The notes under the pieces: model-generated | The model's input: only the letters and a program-made list of their open reading frames with translations | Database searches by the model: none | What the model was told of the DNA's origin: nothing | Translations under genes and position numbers: made by a program | Assembly: GCA_030761205.1 (NCBI GenBank) | Contig: JAULJL010000017.1 | Span: 2,490,001-2,554,000 of the forward strand | DNA: 64,000 bases | Source of the DNA: Fremontodendron californicum | Taxonomy: Eukaryota; Streptophyta; Magnoliopsida; Malvales; Malvaceae | Direction: 5' to 3' | Shown: positions 57,307 to 64,000 of the stretch, in pieces | Layout: every line of letters starts with the position of its first letter | How positions within the stretch are numbered: the stretch's first letter is position 1

Positions 57307-60090
57307 ATGGCTGACAATGAAAGTGTTCATGCTGAAGATGAGAACAGACAAGTACGCACCATGCGTGACTACTTGCAACCAACTCGAAGCTCATCACCCT
57401 CTTGTTTTATTTTTCCTCTCAATGCAAACAACTTTCGTTTTAAACCAGGTATGATAGCTTTGCTTCCAAATTTCCATGGGTTAGAATCGGAAAGTGCTTA
57501 CTCGTTTCTAAAAGACTTCGAAGATGTATGTGTCACCTTTAATGACCAACAATGTACAAATAAAATTGTCAAGCTAAAATTATTTCCTTTTTCTTTAAAA
57601 GATAAAGCAAAAATTTGGCTTCATAATTTAAAACCAAGGTCAATTGGCACATGGCAACAATTACAAACTGAGTTTCTAAAGAAATTTTTCCCAGCACATA
57701 AAACTACTGCTTTGAAAAGACAGATTCAAAATTTCAATCAAAATCAAAATGAAGCATTTTTTCAGTGCTGGGAGCGTTTTAAAGATTTGTTAAGTTCTTG
57801 TCCACATCATGGTTTTGAAAAATGGCGTCTTATTAGTTTCTTTTATGAAAGTTTAACTCCCGAAACTAAACAATTTGTTGAAACAATGTGTAACGGTGAG
57901 TTTCTAGAAAAAGAACCTGAAGAAGCCTTTGACTACCTAGACCATTTGGCAGATAACTCTCAAGCCTGGCACACAGATAATTCCTCTGAAAGTTCCAATA
58001 GATCTAATCTTGTTTCTAACAGAGGAAAATATCATTTTAGTCAAGAAGATGAGATAAAAGCTAAAGTAGCTAATTTGGCTAGAAAGATTGAAGCCATGGA
58101 ACTTAGAGAAGTAAAAGAAGTCAAAACGGTTAAAAATGAAGAAAGTTGTGGAATTTGTGAAATCATGGGACACCCCACTTCTGAATGTCCAAACATTCCC
58201 ATTCTTAAAGAAGCGTTGCATGATCAAGTAAATTCCATAAACACATTTAAAAAGCCTTTTCCTTCTCCTTACTCTGAAACGTATAACCCTGAATGGAGAA
58301 ATCATCCCAACTTCAGTTGGCGGAATAATAATCATGTTCAGGTACCACAATCTCAAAAGCCGGGCAACACTTTTTCCTATCAACCTTCACGTGTACAAAC
58401 CTTGGAAGAGACATTGCAAGCATTCATGCAAACACAAGCAAATGTGAATAGCCGGACTTCACAGGACATCAATGAGATCAAAAACACCTTGTCCACATTG
58501 ACAGCTTCATTACGCACTCAAGAAAAAGGTAAGTTTCCTGCTCAACCTCAGCCTAACCCTTCTACTCAATGTCTTGTTTCTTGCTCCAATGAAACTCAAC
58601 AGGAAAATGCCAGTTCTATCACAACTCTTCGAAGTGGAAAGGCAATTGACAAAAAGATTCCATCAAAAGACCAAGATCCTCTTTCCCCTCCGAAAAGTAA
58701 TGGTAAGGATGATGGTAAGTCTGAACTTCTTGAAAATTTGGACAAAGAAAAAGGTATGCATCCTGCTCCTTTTCCTCAAAGGTTGCAAACAATAAAGAAT
58801 TTGAATCAAAATGCAGAAATTTATGAACTTTTCAAACAAGTTAAGATTAACATTCCTTTATTGGATGCAATCAAACAAGTTCCATCTTATGCTAAATTTT
58901 TGAAGGACATGTGCACAGTTAAAAGGAAACATAATGTACAAAAGAAAGCATTTTTGACGGAAAGTGTGAGCTCAATCATTCAGCACCTTACTCCACCAAA
59001 ATTCAAAGATCCTGGATGTCCAACAATCTCATGCATCATTGGAAACACTAGAATAGAACGTGCATTGCTTGATCTTGGTGCTAGTGTTAATCTTTTGCCT
59101 TTTTCTGTTTATCAACAGTTAGGTTTAGGTGAACTCAAGGAAACACCTGTTACACTTCAACTAGCTGATCGTTCTGTAAAAATTCCTCGAGGGATAGTTG
59201 AAGATGTTTTGGTTCAAATTGATAATTTTTACTTCCCTGTTGATTTTATTGTTTTGGACACACATCCTGTTTCAAATCCAAATGTTCAAATTCCTGTTAT
59301 ATTAGGCCGTCCATTTCTTGCAACTTCTAATGCTCTGATAAATTGCAGGAATGGTATGTTGAACATTTCTTTTGGAAATATGACTTTAGAATTAAATGTG
59401 TTCAACACTTGCAAGCAACCTGGTGATGATTCAGAAGTACATGAAGTGGATTTCATTGAAGAACTTGTTCATGAACATCTCACCACTACCACATTCCATG
59501 ATCCTTTAGAAGCTTATTTAATTGAATGTGAGTTTGATAATGCTTCAGAAATTTCACACACTGATTCTTTGTTAAATTCTTTTCAGGTTAAGCATTGTTG
59601 GAAACAAAAGTTTGAGGAACTTCCATCACTCACAAATGTCACTGTACCATCAACTATTGAACCACCCAAGCTGGATTTAAAACCATTGCCATCCGAGCTA
59701 AAATATTCCTTTTTGGGTGAGAATGAAACTTTTCCAGTCATAAATGAACTTGAGGAACTCAGAAATGATGCATATGAGAATTCTAAAATTCATAAAGAAA
59801 GAACTAAAGCCTTTCATGACAAGTTAATTTCAAGAAAAACATTTAATGTTGGGCAAAAAGTTCTACTTTATAATTCTAGACTTCACATATTTCCTGGTAA
59901 GTTGAGATCAAGATGGACTGGCCCATTTGTGGTTAAGCATGTGTATCATTATGGAGCAGTTGACATTGAGAATCCTCAAAATGGTAACGTATTCAAGGTA
60001 AATGGACAAAGACTCAAACTCTTTTTGGAAAATCATGTTACTCAAGAAGAGGTTGTTTTTCTTTCTGATCCTTGTTTTGAAAATAACTAG
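57307..60090 (+). CDS. Gag-protease fused in frame to integrase C-terminus
   Basis: Structural polyprotein of the Athila-like element, 928 residues from ATG 57307 (accATGG context); an in-frame ATG at 57214 would add 31. The gag core runs from FRFKPGMIALLPNFHGL to the KKFFPAHKTTALKRQI block. A zinc knuckle CGICEIMGHPTSEC (CX2CX4HX4C) is at about 58147. The aspartic protease has LLDLGASVNLLP and ILGRPFLA. After KYSFLGENETFPVI, where an Athila pol would enter reverse transcriptase, the frame jumps at about 59740 to NELEELRNDAYENSKIHKER and LRSRWTGPFVV, the C-terminal DNA-binding part of integrase. The reverse transcriptase, RNase H and DDE core are missing, yet the frame is intact from end to end, which suggests selection or very recent origin. 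Confidence 0.9.
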   Translation: MADNESVHAEDENRQVRTMRDYLQPTRSSSPSCFIFPLNANNFRFKPGMIALLPNFHGLESESAYSFLKDFEDVCVTFNDQQCTNKIVKLKLFPFSLKDKAKIWLHNLKPRSIGTWQQLQTEFLKKFFPAHKTTALKRQIQNFNQNQNEAFFQCWERFKDLLSSCPHHGFEKWRLISFFYESLTPETKQFVETMCNGEFLEKEPEEAFDYLDHLADNSQAWHTDNSSESSNRSNLVSNRGKYHFSQEDEIKAKVANLARKIEAMELREVKEVKTVKNEESCGICEIMGHPTSECPNIPILKEALHDQVNSINTFKKPFPSPYSETYNPEWRNHPNFSWRNNNHVQVPQSQKPGNTFSYQPSRVQTLEETLQAFMQTQANVNSRTSQDINEIKNTLSTLTASLRTQEKGKFPAQPQPNPSTQCLVSCSNETQQENASSITTLRSGKAIDKKIPSKDQDPLSPPKSNGKDDGKSELLENLDKEKGMHPAPFPQRLQTIKNLNQNAEIYELFKQVKINIPLLDAIKQVPSYAKFLKDMCTVKRKHNVQKKAFLTESVSSIIQHLTPPKFKDPGCPTISCIIGNTRIERALLDLGASVNLLPFSVYQQLGLGELKETPVTLQLADRSVKIPRGIVEDVLVQIDNFYFPVDFIVLDTHPVSNPNVQIPVILGRPFLATSNALINCRNGMLNISFGNMTLELNVFNTCKQPGDDSEVHEVDFIEELVHEHLTTTTFHDPLEAYLIECEFDNASEISHTDSLLNSFQVKHCWKQKFEELPSLTNVTVPSTIEPPKLDLKPLPSELKYSFLGENETFPVINELEELRNDAYENSKIHKERTKAFHDKLISRKTFNVGQKVLLYNSRLHIFPGKLRSRWTGPFVVKHVYHYGAVDIENPQNGNVFKVNGQRLKLFLENHVTQEEVVFLSDPCFENN

Positions 60091-60236
60091 ATGTAAATAT
60101 GATTTTTTTTTACCCCGGTTAAATGGCGGATAACGGTACTCCGTGATTATTTAAGTCGGTTCCATCAGCTACCCACAAAACTGATATTGTATATAAATTT
60201 CTCTTTCATTTTATTTTATTTCATTTTTTTTTCAGG
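60091..60236 (+). promoter_or_regulatory. Spacer ending in splice-acceptor-like tract before ORF2
   Basis: 146 bp between the polyprotein stop and ORF2. The last 35 bases are almost pure pyrimidine with a final TTTTTTTTTCAG at 60225-60236, directly before the ATG context. This suggests ORF2 is expressed from a spliced subgenomic RNA, as proposed for envelope-like genes of Athila elements. Confidence 0.5.
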
Positions 60237-60773
60237 ATGGATGATATTCTCAAAAGATTGCAGAAACGATTTCCTCCTTTTCCTCGGAATATTTTACTGA
60301 AGCTTTACCAAGTTCGATTAGAAAGATTAAGAATGCTTATGAACAAAGGGATTCCTGAAGACATACGTTGGATAATTGAAGCCAAGGTACGTGAAGATGA
60401 ATATCTTCCTGTTTTGCATTTACCAGGTACAGGTAGAAGCACTTATGCAAAGAAGCGACGAGCAAAGCGCATGAGTTCAAATTGCCACAAGTGTGCACGA
60501 TGGACGTGTAACGGTAAATGTCGTTCTATTGGGATTCCGTCCTCTAATCGAGATGATAAAATTGAATTCATTAAGGATGGACTGAGTAAGGAGAATTTGG
60601 GTAATATCCAACTTTCTCTTGAGACGCATCCTAGTGGAGACGTACAAAGAGAAATTCTTGATTTATGGCCGCAATTCCAAAGGGAATGGCAACATCTTGG
60701 GAATCTGATGTTAAAAGACCCTGTTTGCCAGCTTGTAAGAAAACTGGATGGGAAGCATATCCTCGACTCATAG
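60237..60773 (+). CDS. Unrecognised accessory ORF with Cys cluster (ORF2)
   Basis: A 178-codon frame starting MDDILKRLQKRFPPFPRN. It is strongly basic in the first half, with a cysteine group CHKCARWTCNGKC (about residues 83-95) that could bind zinc. The rest contains DGLSKENLGNIQLSL and a Trp-rich DLWPQFQREWQHLGNLM. It follows the gag-pro ORF by about 150 bp and is preceded by a pyrimidine tract ending in TTTCAG right at its ATG, a strong splice-acceptor-like sequence. I do not recognise the family. It may be an element-specific gene of this lineage or a captured host fragment. The frame has no stop or obvious lesion. Confidence 0.65.
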   Translation: MDDILKRLQKRFPPFPRNILLKLYQVRLERLRMLMNKGIPEDIRWIIEAKVREDEYLPVLHLPGTGRSTYAKKRRAKRMSSNCHKCARWTCNGKCRSIGIPSSNRDDKIEFIKDGLSKENLGNIQLSLETHPSGDVQREILDLWPQFQREWQHLGNLMLKDPVCQLVRKLDGKHILDS

Positions 60774-61137
60774 AAGGCGTTTAAGCCGTTTCTGGACGTA
60801 AAACCAGAGGAAGATGTGAGCCACAATCACAACTACAATAAATGACTTCTCAGCTTTTGGTTTGATTTGCAATAATTTTATTTCGGTTTAGTTTACGTGT
60901 TGTTCGATTTGTGTAATTATTCTCTTTTTTTTGCATTGGTCTTTTACGGTTGATTTTTCTTCTCTTTTTGATTTTCTTCCTGAAATCACGCAAAAATCTT
61001 TTGTTAGGTTAACATTTTCTTCTGACAGGCCAAATACACTTTCGGCGACATTATTACTCTTGTCTGATTCACTACTCAGTCCTCTATATATTACACCATG
61101 TACTCATTCTCTTTCAGGCACTCGAAAAAGAAAAAAA
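60774..61137 (+). promoter_or_regulatory. LOG leader: acceptor-like sites and TATA-like motif
   Basis: Contains two pyrimidine-rich stretches ending in AG (ttttcttctgacag at about 61016-61029, cattctctttcag at about 61105-61117). A TATA-like ctctatatatta at about 61082-61093 lies between them, some 50 bp before the LOG ATG. It could be a subgenomic acceptor region, a captured host leader, or both. Confidence 0.4.
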
Positions 61138-61785
61138 ATGGAAAGCACTTCGTCCCAGCGCATTAAAAAAATTTGTGTCTTTAGAGGTGCTTATCCAGGG
61201 AAAAATAACATATTCGCTGATGAAGCCATAAGAGTTGGAGTAATACTTGCCCAACAAAAGATCCACTTGATTTATGGAGGCGGTAGTACGGGTTTAATGG
61301 GAGCAGTCGCTACAGCAGCACACGCCGGAGGAAGTCCAGTTCTAGGAATCGTGCCAAAACTATTCACAGATTTTTGTGGACCTACCGTGGGTAAGGAAAT
61401 ACAAGTCTGGAGTATCCCTGAACGGATAACAATCATGTACCATTCTGCCGATGCATTCATTGCTTTACCAGGAGGTCTGGGTACATTGGAAGAAATAGCT
61501 TGCGTGGCTTCTTGGTCATCTTTGGTCACAAATAAGAAACCCATTGGTTTGCTTAATATTAATGGTTATTTTAGTAATTTACTTTCATATTTAGATAATG
61601 CTGTGGATAATGGATTCATGTTTTCAGAGGCAAGGAGAACCATAATTTCTGCTACAACCATTGAAGATTTACTCAAAAAGCTACAAGCTTATGAGTGTTT
61701 ATCTGCTACGGTTGTTTCGCAAACGCTCGGAAAAAGAAAAAGAGATATGGACAAGCAAGGAGTGGATTGCACTTTGTCTTTGTGA
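61138..61785 (+). CDS. LOG: LOG-like cytokinin riboside 5'-monophosphate phosphoribohydrolase inside the retroelement
   Basis: LONELY GUY enzymes release active cytokinin bases from their nucleotides. The frame encodes 215 residues from ATG 61138 (MESTSSQRIKKICVF). Family landmarks in order: VFRGAYPG (host LOGs have VFCGSS), HLIYGGGSTGLMG, VLGIVPK, then the signature SADAFIALPGGLGTLEE, KKPIGLLNINGYFSNLL and FMFSEARRTIISA. The PGGxGTxxE glutamate and the Arg of the upstream 'ER' pair are present. The neighbouring Lys and Glu of the host RKAEM motif are replaced (ERITIM), so activity is uncertain. The tail GKRKRDMDK looks like a nuclear localisation signal and is not typical of LOG. The frame has no introns, whereas plant LOG genes have several, which suggests capture through RNA. 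An in-frame extension back to 60931 is probably leader. A TTTCAG acceptor-like site lies at 61112-61117. Confidence 0.9.
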   Translation: MESTSSQRIKKICVFRGAYPGKNNIFADEAIRVGVILAQQKIHLIYGGGSTGLMGAVATAAHAGGSPVLGIVPKLFTDFCGPTVGKEIQVWSIPERITIMYHSADAFIALPGGLGTLEEIACVASWSSLVTNKKPIGLLNINGYFSNLLSYLDNAVDNGFMFSEARRTIISATTIEDLLKKLQAYECLSATVVSQTLGKRKRDMDKQGVDCTLSL

Positions 61786-62046
61786 CATTATCTAACATTT
61801 TGTTTGTTGTGTCTCAGTTATAATAAGTGGTTAGCAACCTCTGCAGGTAATATCTCCTAAATTCTACCTTTAAAATTCGACATTGGGGACAATGTCATAT
61901 TTTAGTAGGGGGTAAGGGACATATTTTGCTTAAAAAAAAAAAAAAAATTGTTGTGTTTTAAGACATTTAGAAGTATTCATTCTGAACAAGGTCTGAGTAA
62001 GGGAGACTTGAGACATACCTTGTCAGTTTGATTTAATCTTCTTCTT

Positions 62047-62084
<38 letters not shown>

Positions 62085-62776
62085 AAAAAAACAAAAAAAA
62101 AAAAGCATGTTTAGACTTAGTGTGTGTTTTTTTTAGTTACTTTCAATACAATGATGAGATATGAATTGCATAAGTCTAAAACAGATTTATTAGTGAGAAG
62201 ATTTTCATGAGAATTGAGCTTGATGTCAACCTTTTTATGAGCCAATGTTAATATGATATGTTGATTGAGAAAGAAGCATGTTTAGACTTAATCTGACTTG
62301 TATAATCATCTTTGTGAGTTTTTGAGCCTATAATGATTGATGCATTATACAAATCAATCTAATTTCTTTCTTGAGTGCTCTTATGATTACATGATTCTCT
62401 AGAACTTGCTTTAAACCGTTTGAGACTATATTGATACATGTGACAACATGAATATGATAGAGGCATTAGGATTATAACCAGAGCCAAACAGCCATCCATT
62501 GTTAATGTTCTACGAGAACATCCCCACTAGTGAGCCAATTTGAGCCTACATTAAATATGATGTTTTATTGGTAACCACAACTTACACCTAGCCTAAATAT
62601 ACTTATATCCTTACCCTTGTTCTAAAGATGAATTTTATATTTTGAGACATATTGCAAAAAAACAAGGGATATTTTTATTTGAAAATTTGGGTTAGAAACA
62701 AAAGATAAGTGTGGGGGAAGAAAAGAAAAGAAAAAGTCAAGAGAAAAAGAAAGGGATCATTGTCAAATACATTCCC

Positions 62777-62812
<36 letters not shown>

Positions 62813-63586
62813 CTCTTGAACTTCTAGAAAAAGATGTTACAAAGTTGGTTAGAATGATGCAAAGGCTCAACATGAATATTTAGCCTATGTTATTATGTGC
62901 TTTATAAGAGTTTTGAGAAGTTTTATTTGTATGATCTTATTATGTCTCTAAAATCTATGAACTCTTTGGAACCTTTGTGATATCTTTATCCTTTTGTTCT
63001 TTAACCACATTATAACCCTTTGGCCCCATTACAACCTTGAATAAAGACCTCTTGATTTATGAAGTTGTATGATCTAAATAGTGGAGAATAGGTGGACAAG
63101 CAAGCATATGGTAGAAGTGTTTTCATGAGATTGATTGAGTGTAAACACTTTACCACTACTTTAAAGAGTGAAAATCAAGAGAGTATCCCATGTGAGAAGT
63201 TGAGATTAAGTTTGAATATACACTATTTTGATTGAAATATGTTATGTTATTATTGGCTTAACTCAAACTATTTACATTCAAGCAAGATCTTTTGTGAATT
63301 TCTTTAAGCTATTGATTAGTTTTTAAGACTTGTCCAATGATTATCTCTAATTTATATTGGAAGGATTAGTTATAATTATTATTTTTAGTTTTTCTTATTT
63401 CTTCAATGTTTGTGGGTATCGTCCTAGTAAACCCTCACGAGACTAAACTCGTCCACTAGGGACACCTAGGGGTTTAAAGGCTTGTGTCACATGCTAAGTG
63501 CCACCGTGATTTCCTACGAAAATGGATTAGATTAGATTTTCTTATTTTATTTTTATTGAGTCGTTGCTAGGGACTAGCAACAATCT
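61786..63586 (+). other. Non-coding 3' region of the Athila-like element
   Basis: 1.8 kb without a meaningful frame, typical of Athila elements. It holds long poly(A) runs at about 61932, 62046-62104 and 62780-62808. The repeated phrase gcatgtttagactta occurs at about 62105 and 62277. Confidence 0.75.
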
Positions 63587-63599
63587 AAGTATGGGGGTG
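63587..63599 (+). promoter_or_regulatory. Polypurine tract
   Basis: aagtatgggggtg directly precedes the 3' LTR and is the expected plus-strand priming site. Confidence 0.8.
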
Positions 63600-64000
63600 T
63601 GATAACTCGTATAATTATATAGTTTTTAGTTATGTTTTATTATTGTTTTGTGTCAAATACGAGTTATTATTGTTTAGTCTAATTGTGTTTATGATCTTTT
63701 ATATTTTTATGTAATTTGGTGTTTTTCACAAGTTTCTTTGAGTGATTTCAGATTACTAGTATTAAGGGCAAATCCAGTTCAGTTCCAGTTCCGACACCTT
63801 TTGCCATATCAGCTATATCTTGAGTTTCACTGAAGCAATAAGGCTGAACTTTGTATCCCTGCAAAGCTAAGAGGCATATCTATCTTTTTCATGTTTTACA
63901 CTTCTTGAAACGGAGTCGTTTTCCCTAGCGAAATCGACCATCAAGTTGGCTGATGTGCAATGACGTCTGTTCTGCACCGTTTTGGTATTTTGACCATATC
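63600..64000 (+). repeat. 3' LTR (first 401 bp; runs off the window)
   Basis: Matches the 5' LTR from 55570 to 55970 base for base, except 63772 (A here, G at 55742). Confidence 0.98.

Larger units (their letters stand above)
55570..64000 (+). mobile_element. Athila-like Ty3-gypsy element, non-autonomous, carrying LOG
   Basis: A nested, nearly complete element. 5' LTR 55570-57061, Asp-tRNA-type primer-binding site 57069, a gag-protease-integrase(C-term) ORF, two accessory ORFs, a polypurine tract, and a 3' LTR whose first 401 bases are in the window. The full length would be about 9.5 kb. The gag text, the LDLGAS protease, the long non-coding 3' part and the TGGCGCCGTTGCC primer site fit the Athila branch. 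Reverse transcriptase, RNase H and the integrase catalytic core are gone, so it must depend on a helper. The two LTRs differ at only one of 401 comparable positions (55742 G vs 63772 A), so it moved recently. Confidence 0.92.

Noticed and set aside
57937..58383. Minus-strand ORF of 148 codons
   Set aside because: Antisense of the retroelement gag region; low-complexity shadow.
60931..61137. In-frame upstream extension of the LOG ORF
   Set aside because: It contains two acceptor-like sites and a TATA-like motif and has no LOG similarity. The family homology starts right after ATG 61138.
62046..62104. Poly(A) run as a retrogene tail of the LOG copy
   Set aside because: It lies about 260 bp beyond the LOG stop, among other A-runs of the element's non-coding region, with no polyadenylation signal or duplication; it cannot be tied to LOG.

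Overview
The window is nuclear DNA of a flowering plant, probably a woody core eudicot of the rosid type. This rests on intron-rich genes whose proteins match well-known dicot families, AT-rich intergenic DNA, hAT-type MITEs and Ty1-copia/Ty3-gypsy retroelements. I cannot name the species.

Layout. The left half is gene-poor. It holds the 5' part of a mitochondrial fumarase gene (FUM1-like, minus, 543-1672), a complete 19-exon kinesin-14 with a calponin-homology domain (minus, 4216-10217), about 12 kb of AT-rich intergenic sequence with a LINE RNase H scrap and a GC-rich island, and a complete 9-exon NAD+ carrier gene (NDT1-like, minus, 22334-25883). After 7 kb of repeats, including a near-perfect foldback MITE, comes a denser block: a DUF789 gene (plus, 33028-35954), a double Myb/SANT-like domain gene (plus, 38057-40074), a Di19 zinc-finger gene (minus, 40760-43278), a SYP4-type TGN syntaxin (plus, 45581-47582), and a broken type-B response regulator (plus, 48686-51075). 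The intact genes are unrelated housekeeping or regulatory genes and show no operon-like logic.

The right end (about 51-64 kb) is a nested transposon cluster. A COBRA-like (COBL7/10-type) gene remnant is cut by a copia LTR at 54860. The copia leader is itself cut at 55570 by a young Athila-like gypsy element (LTRs differ at 1 of 401 comparable bases). That element has lost reverse transcriptase, RNase H and the integrase core by an in-frame deletion. It keeps gag, protease and the integrase C-terminus as one ORF, and carries two further ORFs. One is unrecognised. The other is an intact-looking, intronless LONELY GUY (LOG) cytokinin-activating phosphoribohydrolase. Each extra ORF is preceded by a good splice-acceptor-like sequence. 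This LOG-carrying non-autonomous retroelement is the most unusual object in the window.

A second notable theme is splicing. The reading frames of the kinesin and Di19 genes each require an AT-AC intron with textbook U12 signals (ATATCCTTT donor, CCTTRA branch site 11 nt from the AC end). The DUF789 gene requires a GC-AG intron. Exon coordinates were derived by hand from splice motifs and frame continuity; in every complete gene they sum to a multiple of three.
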